Below are positions 25,792 to 34,860 of a stretch of DNA of 53,255 nucleotides, piece after piece. This stretch comes from JBGPJM01 sp041485385 (lineage in GTDB: Bacteria; Planctomycetota; Phycisphaerae; Phycisphaerales; UBA1924). The notes under the pieces are model-generated. The model ran no database searches. It had not been told where the DNA came from and saw only the letters and a program-made list of their open reading frames with translations. A program made the position numbers and the translations under genes. Location of the stretch: contig JBGPJM010000007.1 of the NCBI GenBank assembly GCA_041485385.1, positions 1-53,255 on the forward strand. The letters are read 5' to 3'. Each line of letters opens with the position of its first letter. The stretch's first letter is position 1.

Positions 25792-26499
25792 ATGCCCACC
25801 GCCACCGTGCTGGTTATCGAGGATGACGCCGCGATCCGACGCGGGATCGTGGACGCCCTGAAGGTGTCGGGGTACACGACGATCGAGGCCGCCGACGGCG
25901 AGGCAGGGTTATCGGCCGCGTCGACCCCGGGGATCGACTTGGTCCTGCTGGACGTGCTCCTGCCGAAGCTCGACGGCTTCCGAGTCCTGGAGAGCCTGCG
26001 ACGCGACAGGTCCGGCGTGCCGGTCATCATGCTGACGGCGCGGGGGACGGAGGAGGACCGGGTGCGCGGGCTCCGCGGCGGGGCCGACGACTACGTGGTC
26101 AAGCCCTTCGGCGCTCCTGAACTTCTGGCCCGGGTGGAGGCCGTACTGCGGCGTTCCGCCGAGCGCCCAAGCCCGCTGGCCCCCATCACCATCGCCGGCC
26201 GGACCATCGACTTCCAGCGTAGGGAGGCGAGCCTGCCGGGGGGCAAACGCGTCATCCTTTCCGAGCGAGAGGCCGAGATCCTCCGCTACCTGGCCACCAA
26301 CCGCGGGCGGGCGATCACCCGGGAGGAGCTGCTGCGCCGAGTGTGGGGGATCGATCCGCGCGGCGTGCAGACGCGTACCGTTGATATGCACATCGTGCGT
26401 CTGCGCGAATCGCTGGGGGACGATCCGGCGGACCCGCAGGTCATCCTTACCGTGCGGGCCAAGGGGTACATGCTCGGGACCGCGGAGGACCAAGCTTGA
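25792..26499 (+). CDS. OmpR/PhoB-family response regulator
   Basis: A 235-residue two-component regulator. The receiver domain (1 to 115) has Asp11/Asp12, the phospho-acceptor Asp54 in LVLLDVLLPKLDG, Thr82 and Lys104. A winged-helix DNA-binding domain (about 130 to 230) carries ILSEREAEILRYLATNRGRAITREEL, TRTVDMHIVRLRESLGD and ILTVRAKGYML. All functional receiver residues are present. The upstream extension to 25717 lacks homology, so the ATG at 25792 is chosen. Its stop overlaps the kinase start by 4 nt (TTGA), so the two form a cognate pair. Targets are unknown. Confidence 0.93.
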   Translation: MPTATVLVIEDDAAIRRGIVDALKVSGYTTIEAADGEAGLSAASTPGIDLVLLDVLLPKLDGFRVLESLRRDRSGVPVIMLTARGTEEDRVRGLRGGADDYVVKPFGAPELLARVEAVLRRSAERPSPLAPITIAGRTIDFQRREASLPGGKRVILSEREAEILRYLATNRGRAITREELLRRVWGIDPRGVQTRTVDMHIVRLRESLGDDPADPQVILTVRAKGYMLGTAEDQA

Positions 26500-28337
26500 A
26501 ACATCGGCGACGGACATTCGTGTTGTTCGCGGCTTGCGCCGGGGCGGTCTTCGGGGCCATGACGTGGCTGACGATGGAGTTGCGGGCGCTGGAGCGGCGG
26601 GAGGCGGAGGCGAAGGCGGACGCGGCGTTCCAGGCCTCCATCCGCACCGCGCTGTGGACGATGGACTCCTACCTGGCGCCGTTCTTGACCAAGGAAGCGG
26701 TGCGGTCGTACCTGCAGTACTCGGCCTTCTATTCGCCGGACCTGGCGTACAAGGACGCGTTCAGCGCGATGGCCTGCAAGGGCGACTTCCAGATGCCCTC
26801 GCAGCTGCTGTACGACGGCGAACCGCAGTTCTGCCGCCTGCATTTCCAGGTGAAGCAGGACGGCAGCATCACGACGCCCCGGCTTCCCAGCAACAGCCTG
26901 ATGCAGAACGAGGCGCGATGGAACTACGTCTCGGAGGGCAACCTGGCGCACGCGTCGGCGCTGGTCGGGGCGCTGGAGTATATCGCGCCGCCGGAGCAGC
27001 TGCGGGTGCTGGCCCTGGACGCACTCAAGCGCCAGAAGGCTCGCATGGTGCAGGGCGATTCGCTCGCCGCCGGCGCGTCAGAGCCGCTGCAGAGCTCGCC
27101 GGGCCAGCAACAGGCCCAGGGCAAGCAGGAGTGGGCCCATCGCCAGCAGACGGCAAGCGAGGCATACAACACCAAGCCCAGCGCCTCGCCGCCAATCGCC
27201 CTCCCGGAAACCGACGTCGAGACCGGCCCGCTCGCGCCCGTCTGGGTCGGTGACAAGGGGAAGGACAGGGAGCTGATGCTGCTGCGGATGGTGCGGATCA
27301 AGGACGAGCAGATCGTTCAGGGCGTCTGGGTGAACTGGCCGGACCTGCGGGACGCCATGCTCGGGCTGGTGCAGACCCTCACGCCCGGCGCCACCCTGGT
27401 GCCGACCAACTCGACCAGCACCGAGGGTGACCAGCTCGCCGGCATCCCCGCCGTGCTCGTGCCGGGGCCGCGCCCGGCGGCGGTCGGCGAGAAGGCGGTG
27501 ACCCCGATCAGCGCTACGCTGGTGATCGCTTGGGGGGGCGTGGTGGCGGCAACGGTGGCGATCGGTCTCGTGATCCGCGCGATCATGGAGCTCGGCGAGC
27601 GGCGCGGACGCTTCGTCTCCGCCGTCACCCACGAGCTTCGCACGCCGTTAACGACGTTCTGCCTCTATTCGCAGATGCTCGCCGACGGGATGATCCGCGA
27701 GGAACCCGCCAGGCGGGAGTACCTCGTGACGCTCAAGCGGGAATCGCAGCGCCTCGCCAGGATCGTCGAGAACGTGCTGGGGTACGCCAGGCTCTCGGAG
27801 GTCCGCGCGGCCGTTCAGAATGAGTGGGTCGACGCCGCGAACCTGCTGGACCGCATCGTCCCCGGCCTGGTGCGGAGGGCGGCCGACGCGGGCATGCAGC
27901 TCGTGGTCGAGTCGGACCTCCCGCCGGGCGTGCAGGTACGCGTGGACCCGCAGACGGTGGAGCGGATCCTGGCGAACTTGGTCGACAACTCATGCAAGTA
28001 CGCCTGCGGGCCGTCGGCGGGCCATCCGGACCGGCGCATCCACGTTCGCGCCCGAGCCGGCGGTGGATTCCTGGAGATCCAGGTGGCCGACCACGGCCCG
28101 GGGATCCCGGCCGCCCTGCGCCGGCACGCGTTCCGGGCCTTTAACCGCGCGTCGCGCGACAACTCCAACACCGCCCCCGGCCTGGGGCTGGGTCTGTCTC
28201 TGGCCAGGGGCCTCGCTCGTGAACTCGGGGGAGACCTCCGCATCCTTTCCCAGGTCTCCGGCATGACCGGCGCCACCCTTTCGCTCACTATTCCGGCCAC
28301 CATCCTCACCGCACGAGCCGAGCCAGCCCACGCATGA
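26496..28337 (+). CDS. Membrane sensor histidine kinase (partner of the OmpR-type regulator)
   Basis: A 613-residue kinase starting at TTG, overlapping the regulator. Helix 1 is about residues 7 to 28 and helix 2 about 337 to 362, leaving a long periplasmic sensor of some 300 residues. That region has no recognised domain and includes a Gln/Ser-rich segment (about 188 to 235). The dimerisation domain has His379 in AVTHELRTPL; the ATPase has NLVDNSCKY, VADHGPGIP and GLGLGLSLARGL. There is no obvious HAMP between helix 2 and the phospho-acceptor helix. The last residues are an Ala-rich tail. The large unknown sensor means the signal cannot be guessed. Confidence 0.92.
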   Translation: MKHRRRTFVLFAACAGAVFGAMTWLTMELRALERREAEAKADAAFQASIRTALWTMDSYLAPFLTKEAVRSYLQYSAFYSPDLAYKDAFSAMACKGDFQMPSQLLYDGEPQFCRLHFQVKQDGSITTPRLPSNSLMQNEARWNYVSEGNLAHASALVGALEYIAPPEQLRVLALDALKRQKARMVQGDSLAAGASEPLQSSPGQQQAQGKQEWAHRQQTASEAYNTKPSASPPIALPETDVETGPLAPVWVGDKGKDRELMLLRMVRIKDEQIVQGVWVNWPDLRDAMLGLVQTLTPGATLVPTNSTSTEGDQLAGIPAVLVPGPRPAAVGEKAVTPISATLVIAWGGVVAATVAIGLVIRAIMELGERRGRFVSAVTHELRTPLTTFCLYSQMLADGMIREEPARREYLVTLKRESQRLARIVENVLGYARLSEVRAAVQNEWVDAANLLDRIVPGLVRRAADAGMQLVVESDLPPGVQVRVDPQTVERILANLVDNSCKYACGPSAGHPDRRIHVRARAGGGFLEIQVADHGPGIPAALRRHAFRAFNRASRDNSNTAPGLGLGLSLARGLARELGGDLRILSQVSGMTGATLSLTIPATILTARAEPAHA

Positions 28338-28473
28338 GGCCCGATTCACCTTTTGAGATGGCCGCTAGCCTTGCACGGAACCGGACCCCCGCGGTACACT
28401 TTCTTTGACGTGCTTTGCATCCGTGGCATTGTTCAGCTAGGCTTACACGTCTTTGTTTGGCACGACGCACGCC

Positions 28474-29277
28474 ATGACTGCCGGACAGCACAACCCAGGG
28501 AGTGACCAACGCCGGCGCAGGAACGGCGCGGGTTTCACGCTGATCGAGCTGCTCGTGACCATCGCCATCATTGGCGTGCTGCTCTCGCTGTTGCTCCCGG
28601 CCGTCAGAAACGCGCTGGGTGCGACGCGCGGCTTCAAGTGCAAGCTGTCGCAGCGGAGCGTGGCGTTCGACTTCTCGGTGTTCGCCGACAACGAGCTGCA
28701 CGGTAGCCGCGGGGACGACGATCAGTTGGCCAAGGGCCACTTCCGCCTCGAGACCTTCCAGGAGTCGGAATACCAGGTCGACGAGTTCTGGAACTGGGGC
28801 GGCGACAACCAGGTCGAACTCCCCGACGCCGCGGGCAACGACCCGATGCGTTGCCCCGAGGTCCGCGGAACGATGGTGCTGCGGCGCAACATGGCCTGCA
28901 CGCAGGGCGCGATCGATCCGCCGGAGAGCATTTCCTTCGGCTTCAACGTCCGGCTGCACATCGCGGAGGTAGCTGCACCAGGCGGGGGAACGAGGCAGAC
29001 GTCCGTCCAGTTGACAAGTGCCATCCTCCAGCAGACCGACGTACCCCTGTTCTGGGATGTGGACGGATCGCAGGCAACCCAGTTCGATATGTGGCCGGTC
29101 TTCTCCGGCCCGTCGCTTGACAGCCCGGGGGTCTTCGCGAACGACCGCTACTGGTTCCCCGGCATGCGGCACAACGGCCGGGCCAACTTCGCGTTCATCG
29201 ACGGGCACGTCGAGGAATCTCGCACGCCCCTCCAGGAAGCTGCCTGGAACTGGGGCTACCAGCCGCCGGTCCGCTAG
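28474..29277 (+). CDS. Prepilin-like (type II pseudopilin) protein with H-x9-DG C-terminus
   Basis: A 267-residue protein with a class III prepilin leader. After a 26-residue basic, hydrophilic start comes the cleavage motif GFTLIELLVTIAIIGVLLSLLL, where Gly and Phe flank the cut and Glu5 of the mature protein is present. The C-terminus has HNGRANFAFIDGHVEE, a His-x9-Asp-Gly motif typical of the very abundant planctomycete pilin-like proteins. I chose ATG at 28474; TTG at 28453 adds 7 residues. It lies between two kinase genes. A prepilin peptidase that could process it is encoded at 37522. It is probably part of a pseudopilus or a surface protein rather than a main pilin. Confidence 0.88.
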   Translation: MTAGQHNPGSDQRRRRNGAGFTLIELLVTIAIIGVLLSLLLPAVRNALGATRGFKCKLSQRSVAFDFSVFADNELHGSRGDDDQLAKGHFRLETFQESEYQVDEFWNWGGDNQVELPDAAGNDPMRCPEVRGTMVLRRNMACTQGAIDPPESISFGFNVRLHIAEVAAPGGGTRQTSVQLTSAILQQTDVPLFWDVDGSQATQFDMWPVFSGPSLDSPGVFANDRYWFPGMRHNGRANFAFIDGHVEESRTPLQEAAWNWGYQPPVR

Positions 29278-29286
29278 GCGCGGCCA

Positions 29287-31005
29287 ATGTCCCTCCAAAG
29301 GAAGTTCGCGATCCTGATCGGGCTGCTCGCGCTGACGGTGGTCGGCTCGCTTGTTGCCGCGCTGGTAACAGTCTCCATCCAGCACCGCCAGCTGGTGGAT
29401 CCGTTCCGCTCGATGGCGTCGGTACTGACCGACATCGGAAGGATCAAGCGGAACCTGGAGACGCAGGAGCGGCTCCTGGCCGCGCCGGTCCCAGTTGTTC
29501 CGTTGACCGATCTGGAGAGGGTCAGGCGGGCTCTGGCGAATCAAGCCAGGCTCGTGCCGAACCTCCCGACGACAGCGGGCGCCGAGCCGGAGCCCGACTC
29601 GGCTCCGGCCATCGAACGATTCCGGAGGGCCGCCGACGATACCGCCGTCCGGCTGCGCGCCCTGAACCAAAGCGAGATCTCCCTCAATCGCGCCGGGAAG
29701 AGCACGGTCCGCAACCTGGACCAGCGTGTCCGCGAGTTCAACAGCGTGGCGATCGCGTGGTTCGCGGCGGACGACCAGGGGGCGAGGAGGCTCGCCTCGG
29801 CCCGGCGGTACGAGCTGCACGAGTTGATCGAGCGCGTCGAGCGCCGGATCCTGGAGGACCAGGCGACGGCAGCGGACTACGGCGACGCAATGCGCCAGCG
29901 CCTCGGATGGGTGCTCGTCCTGGCCCTGGGGACCGCAATACTCGTGGCGGTCCTGACGCTGATCCTCGTCCGGCGGTGGGTCGTCCGCCCGGTCGCGGCC
30001 CTCAGAGCGGCCACGGAACGCCTCGGCTCCGGTGATTTTTCGCACCGTGTCGTCGTGGACCCCTCGGCCGGCGACGAACTCGCCCAGCTCAGCCACGAGG
30101 TGAACGGGATGGCCTCGCAGATCGTCCGCATGCAGGACGAGCGGGTGGAGCGGGAACGCCTGGCGGCCATCGGGGAGATGGTCAGACGCCTCGCCCACAA
30201 CCTCCGCAACCCGCTCGCGGGTATCCGGGCCTTGGCCGAGCTGACCGCCGGGGAACTCGGCCCGGAATCGAACCTGCACGAGAACCAGACCCGCATCATC
30301 CAATCCATCGACCGATTCGAGAAATGGCTCTCCGACCTGCTCCGCGTCACCAGGCCGCTTGCGATCAGCCCCGAGCCATGCAAGGTCCGGCCGCTGCTCG
30401 CGGGCGTCATCGATGCCCACCGGCCGATGGCGCAGTCCAAGAACATCGACCTCGAGCTCGACGATTCCCAGATGCCGGAGGAGGCCGTCTTCGACCCCCG
30501 CCACCTCGAGCACACGATCGTCGCGATCGTGACCAACGCCATCCAGGCTTCGCCACCAGGCTCGAAGGTCCGCATCGCGGCTAGGCGAGCAAGCGATCAG
30601 GAGTGGGAAATCAGCGTCGCCGACCAAGGACCGGGAGTTCCCCCCGAGTTGCTCGATCGGATTTTCAACGCATACTTTACGACGAAGCGTGATGGCAGCG
30701 GCATCGGGCTTGCTATAGCACAGCAGGTGGTCCGCGCGCACGGGGGCAGGATCACCGTGGAGAAGGGCCTTGGCGACGCTGACCGCAACGGCACCAGCGC
30801 AAGCGGAGCGACCTTCGTCGTCCGATTACCCCTTACACAATCCGATCAATCCGAAGCCTCAACCCCGTCCGACGTCCCGGTCCGATCCGAAGAAACGGCC
30901 AGGTTCCGCCGAACAGGAGCACAGGGTGGCGAGAACTTTGATCATCGAGGACGAAGAGAACGTCCGGTTCTCGATTCGACAAAGACTGACCAAGGCCGGG
31001 CATGA
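29287..31005 (+). CDS. NtrB-like membrane histidine kinase with HAMP domain
   Basis: A 572-residue kinase. Helix 1 is residues 8 to 30, a periplasmic helical sensor covers 31 to 206, helix 2 is 207 to 229, and HAMP about 229 to 282. The phospho-acceptor His304 is in RLAHNLRNPLAGIRAL, the variant found in kinases of NtrC-type regulators. The ATPase has IVTNAIQASPPGS, SVADQGPGVP, YFTTKRDGSGIGLAIAQQVV and a closing GATFVVRLPL. The kinase fold ends near residue 520, and about 50 more residues are read in a frame overlapping the next gene by 80 nt. That tail looks like by-product sequence. Starts 9 nt after the pilin-like gene. Confidence 0.92.
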   Translation: MSLQRKFAILIGLLALTVVGSLVAALVTVSIQHRQLVDPFRSMASVLTDIGRIKRNLETQERLLAAPVPVVPLTDLERVRRALANQARLVPNLPTTAGAEPEPDSAPAIERFRRAADDTAVRLRALNQSEISLNRAGKSTVRNLDQRVREFNSVAIAWFAADDQGARRLASARRYELHELIERVERRILEDQATAADYGDAMRQRLGWVLVLALGTAILVAVLTLILVRRWVVRPVAALRAATERLGSGDFSHRVVVDPSAGDELAQLSHEVNGMASQIVRMQDERVERERLAAIGEMVRRLAHNLRNPLAGIRALAELTAGELGPESNLHENQTRIIQSIDRFEKWLSDLLRVTRPLAISPEPCKVRPLLAGVIDAHRPMAQSKNIDLELDDSQMPEEAVFDPRHLEHTIVAIVTNAIQASPPGSKVRIAARRASDQEWEISVADQGPGVPPELLDRIFNAYFTTKRDGSGIGLAIAQQVVRAHGGRITVEKGLGDADRNGTSASGATFVVRLPLTQSDQSEASTPSDVPVRSEETARFRRTGAQGGENFDHRGRRERPVLDSTKTDQGRA

Positions 31006-32410
31006 CGTCCGCGAAGCGACCTGTCTCAAGGACGCCCGTGAGCACCTGCGCCAGACCGATTTCGATCTCGTTCTGACCGACGTCATGCTCGGGAGCGAGA
31101 ACGGGATCGATCTGGTCCGGGAACTGCGTGCCGACGAGTTCGACGGCGTGATCGTGGTCATCACCGCCCACGGAACCGTGGAGAGTGCCGTCGGCGCTAT
31201 GCGCGACGGCGCCGACGACTACATCCAGAAACCGCTCAGCCTGACCGAGCTGTCGATCCAGGTGGACAAGCTCCTTGAGCACCGGCGAATGGCCCGCCGA
31301 CTTCAGCTCTACGAGAGGCTCGAGCAGTCCCGCGAACAGTCCAACGAGGTCGTCGGCGACAGCCGGATCTGGAAGTCAACCCTTTCGCTCGCCGCAAGGC
31401 TGGCGGAGATTCCGATCAGCTCCTCGGACGCCGGGAGCGGCGGCGGCAGCCTCCCGGGCATCCTCCTTCTCGGCGAGACCGGCGTGGGCAAAGGGGTGCT
31501 GGCCAGGTATATCCACGCCCAGGCCGACGCCGTGGCGGGCGCCAGGAGCGGCGGAAAGAGCCCCGCAAGCCTTCCCTTCGTGCATGTGAACTGCTCCGCA
31601 CTCCCGGCGACTCTGGTGGAGGGGGAGCTGTTCGGACACGAACGAGGCGCCTTCACCGACGCCCGCGAGGCCCGCGCGGGCCTCTTCGAAATGGCCGACG
31701 GCGGCACGATCTTCCTCGATGAGATCTCCGAGATGCCCCTGGAGCTCCAGGCCAAGCTCCTCCTGGTTGTGGAGCACGGGGTGTTCCGGCGCGTCGGCGG
31801 GACGAAGGAGCGCTCGGTGCGGGCGCGGGTCATCGCGGCCTCGAACCAGGACCTCGACCAGCGGGTCCAAGCGGGAACCTTCCGCCGCGACCTGCTGTAC
31901 CGCCTCAACGCGTTCACAATCCGGATCCCGCCGCTCAGGGAGCGGGGCGAGGACGCCCTGCGTATCGCCGACGCGACGCTCGATCGGCTGATCCGACGGT
32001 ACGCGCGCCCAGGCCTGACCTTCGGCCAGGCCGCACGGGAGGCGATCCTCGAGCACGCCTGGCCGGGGAATGTCCGGGAGCTGGTCAACTCGGTTCAGCG
32101 GGCCGCCATGCTGTGCGAGGGTCCGGCGATCGAGCCCCTGGACCTTGGTCTGACCGGCCCCATCCCGACTCCCGTCCTGTCCGCCGGCCAGCCCGGTCCT
32201 GCCGCGACGACGGAGCTGGTCTTTGACTTCCAAAACGGCATCCACACCGCCGATGAGGTCGAGAAGGCCCTGCTCAAGCAGGCCCTTGAGCAGACCAAGG
32301 GGAACGTTTCCAAGGCCGCAAAGCTCATCGGGATGCAACGCAGCAGCCTGCGCTACCGTATCGAGAGGTACAATCTCGACAGTTACGTGACGGAGGTCGC
32401 CCGGAAATGA
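30926..32410 (+). CDS. NtrC-family sigma54-dependent response regulator
   Basis: A 494-residue activator. Receiver: Glu/Asp cluster EDEEN, phospho-acceptor Asp52 in LVLTDVMLGSENG, Thr80 and Lys102. The AAA+ domain has Walker A GETGVGKG (183 to 190), a sigma54-contact loop reading GAFTDA (241 to 246) instead of GAFTGA, Walker B GGTIFLDEI and arginine-finger region FRRDLLYRLNAF. A Fis-type helix-turn-helix closes it (NVSKAAKLIGMQRSSLRYRIERY). The GTG at 30926 follows AGGAG by 7 nt. It overlaps the kinase gene upstream, so the pair is translationally coupled, and its stop overlaps the next start (ATGA). Predicted to switch on sigma54 promoters; target genes unknown. Confidence 0.93.
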   Translation: MARTLIIEDEENVRFSIRQRLTKAGHDVREATCLKDAREHLRQTDFDLVLTDVMLGSENGIDLVRELRADEFDGVIVVITAHGTVESAVGAMRDGADDYIQKPLSLTELSIQVDKLLEHRRMARRLQLYERLEQSREQSNEVVGDSRIWKSTLSLAARLAEIPISSSDAGSGGGSLPGILLLGETGVGKGVLARYIHAQADAVAGARSGGKSPASLPFVHVNCSALPATLVEGELFGHERGAFTDAREARAGLFEMADGGTIFLDEISEMPLELQAKLLLVVEHGVFRRVGGTKERSVRARVIAASNQDLDQRVQAGTFRRDLLYRLNAFTIRIPPLRERGEDALRIADATLDRLIRRYARPGLTFGQAAREAILEHAWPGNVRELVNSVQRAAMLCEGPAIEPLDLGLTGPIPTPVLSAGQPGPAATTELVFDFQNGIHTADEVEKALLKQALEQTKGNVSKAAKLIGMQRSSLRYRIERYNLDSYVTEVARK

Positions 32411-33858
32411 CGCGGCGTCCCCAAATCGCGGTTGTCGCGGCCGCCGGCATCCTCCTGCCGGCCATCTGTTACGCCAGGCCGGATCCCCTGATCCTGACGG
32501 ATCCGCCGAACGACGCCGTCACCCGCCGCACCGACCCCGTCGTTCCCGGCGGGATTATCGATGCCAGGACCGGGCGGCCGGACCTGATTCAGCTCGCGAT
32601 CGGCGGCTGGCGCCCCAGCACCGTGAACCCGGCCACCGACCCGTACACGGGCGCGTACGTGCACAGCGACAGCGCGGAGATCTTCCGGCTCGACGTGACG
32701 TTCAAGGGCCTGCTGAATCCGCCTGGGCGGCTGTTCAACGGTCCATTCAACCCCTTCCAGTTCGGGTACACGCCGCTGCTGGGTTTCATCGAGTTCGACA
32801 TCGACAACGACAAGGACACCGGCGGAGAGCTGGACGGGACGGCCACCAACCGGTTGCTGGCCAACGTCGCCCGCTTCGGCGCGCGGCCCCAGGATTCGAT
32901 CGGGCAGCGCATCGCGACCAGCGCGGCCGACTACGACTTCGACTTTTACTCCGACCCGCAGTTCGAGCGCAGCGGCGAGGACTTCGCCCTGGTGTTCTGC
33001 GGCTGCTCCAACGTGACGATCGTTTCTCAGGACGGGAACAACGACGGGATCTTCGACCCCGGCGAAACGTGGGTCGTGCGGGGCAGGTTCTTCCAGCGGG
33101 CGGCCGGCTACAGCGACGCGAGCTCGGTCTTCGGCGGAAGCGCCGAGAGGCTGTACGACCCGCTCGTGAACGTGCGGTTCCAGCACAGCCTGTCCACCGG
33201 GAACACCACCGTCACGCTCGTCTTCCCGCTGACCATGCACGGCGCGGCGCTTCTCACCGGCCAGCCGGAGCAGGCCATCGACTTCGACGTCAGCAACCAC
33301 GTCTCCGTCGTGGAGGCGATCCACGACCTGGTCGTGGGTGCCTCGGGCCCGCTGTTCGGACCGGTCTGGGACCTCACGAACCGTTGGAACGGGCGCAACC
33401 CCAACGATTTCCTCGATCCGTCGCGATGGGACGTGACCGCGCTGGTCGGAACGTCCTATGCACAACCGGTGCCCGGGGCGTACTTCATCTGGACGGATGT
33501 CGGTTTCGGTCTTCCCACCGGCGACGTGAACGGCGACGGCCTGGTCAACGGCACGGACCGCGCGATCGTCCAGAGCGTGATCGACTCCAACCACGGCCCG
33601 GTGCAGATCGATGGTTTCTCGCAGAACTTCAGCCTCTATGATGTCACCTACGACGGCTTCATCAACTCGGCCGATGTCGACTTCTACGGGGGGACGCCAT
33701 GCCCCGCCGATTGGGATGGGGTCAACGGGGTGACTTCGTCGGACTTCTTCGCGTTCATCGCCGATTTCTTCGCCGGCAATGCCGACTTTAACCGCACCGG
33801 CACGACCGACAGCCTCGACTTCTTCGACTTCCTCATGGCGTTCTTCGCCGGGTGTTAA
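32407..33858 (+). CDS. Secreted protein with repeated dockerin-like motifs and GC-type C-terminus
   Basis: A 483-residue exported protein with a signal peptide (about residues 1 to 23). The body (30 to 360) is a beta-rich domain I do not recognise; it includes GFIEFDIDNDKDTGGE, reminiscent of calcium-binding or surface-layer proteins. The C-terminal 120 residues hold three to four EF-like segments: GDVNGDGLVNGTD, DVTYDGFINSAD, DWDGVNGVTSSDFFAFI, and DFNRTGTTDSLDFFDFL with FFAGC at the end. The start overlaps the NtrC-like gene by 4 nt, which is unusual for a secreted protein and suggests it belongs to this signalling unit. Confidence 0.82.
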   Translation: MTRRPQIAVVAAAGILLPAICYARPDPLILTDPPNDAVTRRTDPVVPGGIIDARTGRPDLIQLAIGGWRPSTVNPATDPYTGAYVHSDSAEIFRLDVTFKGLLNPPGRLFNGPFNPFQFGYTPLLGFIEFDIDNDKDTGGELDGTATNRLLANVARFGARPQDSIGQRIATSAADYDFDFYSDPQFERSGEDFALVFCGCSNVTIVSQDGNNDGIFDPGETWVVRGRFFQRAAGYSDASSVFGGSAERLYDPLVNVRFQHSLSTGNTTVTLVFPLTMHGAALLTGQPEQAIDFDVSNHVSVVEAIHDLVVGASGPLFGPVWDLTNRWNGRNPNDFLDPSRWDVTALVGTSYAQPVPGAYFIWTDVGFGLPTGDVNGDGLVNGTDRAIVQSVIDSNHGPVQIDGFSQNFSLYDVTYDGFINSADVDFYGGTPCPADWDGVNGVTSSDFFAFIADFFAGNADFNRTGTTDSLDFFDFLMAFFAGC

Positions 33859-33879
33859 CGCCCCGAAGAAGCAATCGAA

Positions 33880-34860
33880 TCAGTCGCCCAGGTCCGGCGA
33901 CCATTGCAGCCAATCCTTCTCCGCCTCCGCGTCCAGCCTGAACCGCGATCCGTTCGAGACCCGGTCGCCCGCCCGAGTCGGCGTGGCAAACTCCACGCCG
34001 CCGGTCAGGACCGCCTCCAGCGACCCGGCCTTCACGGTCAACCCCCCCATCAGCCCGAAATCGACGCCGATGCCGCCGGCGCTCCAGAACCGCGAGTTGC
34101 TCCGCACCAGTCGGGCGTACTGCCTCTGGACGAACACCACCACCTCGACCGCACGACCGTCTCGCCCCAGCTCGATCGACATCACCGATCCGACACGCAG
34201 ACCGCGGTAGGAGACCGGCGAGCCAACGCTCAACGATCCCAGCCGAGTGGCCTCCAGCACAAGGCCCAGACCGCCATCCTCGGCGCCTGTTCCCTCGGCC
34301 AGGCCCGACCCGCGCCAATCACCTCGCCCGGCCACCGGCGCTCGATCGAGCCCGACGAAGTCGCTGATCACCGGGGCTCCAGGCGCCGGCTTGGCGCCCG
34401 GCTCCACCTCCATGTACCGCGGCCCCAGCAGCGTTTCCAGCCCCGATACGCCGCGCAGGCTCACCTCGGGGCGCACGATCCAGAACCAGCTCCCCGCCAC
34501 CGCGACGCCGTCGGCATCGCGCCGCAGTTCGGCGGCCACCACGACACCGTCAAGATCGTCGGCGAGACTGACCGAACGGACCTTCCCCACCTGTACACCC
34601 CGGTACATGACCGGGTCGTTCTGCTGGATCCCCTGACCTTGATGGAACCTGACCTGGATGACCCGGCCCAGGCCGCTCATGGCCTGGTACGCCAGCAGGG
34701 CGGCCAGCACGAGCGCCGCCACCGGCACGAGCCAGGCCCAGGAAATGTGCCGCCCGCGCTGCCGCACGACCGCCTCAGGAAGCGGCGGGGCAGCGGCCGG
34801 GGTCGGCGGCGGGCTCTCCGGAGCGGTCGCCTGTGCGCCGGTCGGGGGGGATTCGCTCAC
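33880..34860 (-). CDS. pqiB: PqiB-like MCE-domain protein, short form
   Basis: A 326-residue membrane-anchored MCE protein. A Pro/Ala-rich cytosolic start of about 38 residues is followed by one helix (WAWLVPVAALVLAALLAYQAM). Two MCE repeats follow, each marked by a PVMYRGVQVGKV or PVSYRGLRVGSV motif. Family members form hexameric barrels or tubes that move lipids across the periplasm. Escherichia coli PqiB is about 546 residues with three MCE domains, so this is a reduced version. It overlaps pqiA by 4 nt (ATGA). No PqiC homolog follows. The gene ends 21 nt from the convergent dockerin protein. Confidence 0.82.
   Translation of the reverse strand: MSESPPTGAQATAPESPPPTPAAAPPLPEAVVRQRGRHISWAWLVPVAALVLAALLAYQAMSGLGRVIQVRFHQGQGIQQNDPVMYRGVQVGKVRSVSLADDLDGVVVAAELRRDADGVAVAGSWFWIVRPEVSLRGVSGLETLLGPRYMEVEPGAKPAPGAPVISDFVGLDRAPVAGRGDWRGSGLAEGTGAEDGGLGLVLEATRLGSLSVGSPVSYRGLRVGSVMSIELGRDGRAVEVVVFVQRQYARLVRSNSRFWSAGGIGVDFGLMGGLTVKAGSLEAVLTGGVEFATPTRAGDRVSNGSRFRLDAEAEKDWLQWSPDLGD

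Noticed and set aside
28306..30741. 811-codon minus-strand frame opposite the kinases and pilin-like gene
   Set aside because: Antisense shadow of well-supported genes; composition typical of frame artefacts.
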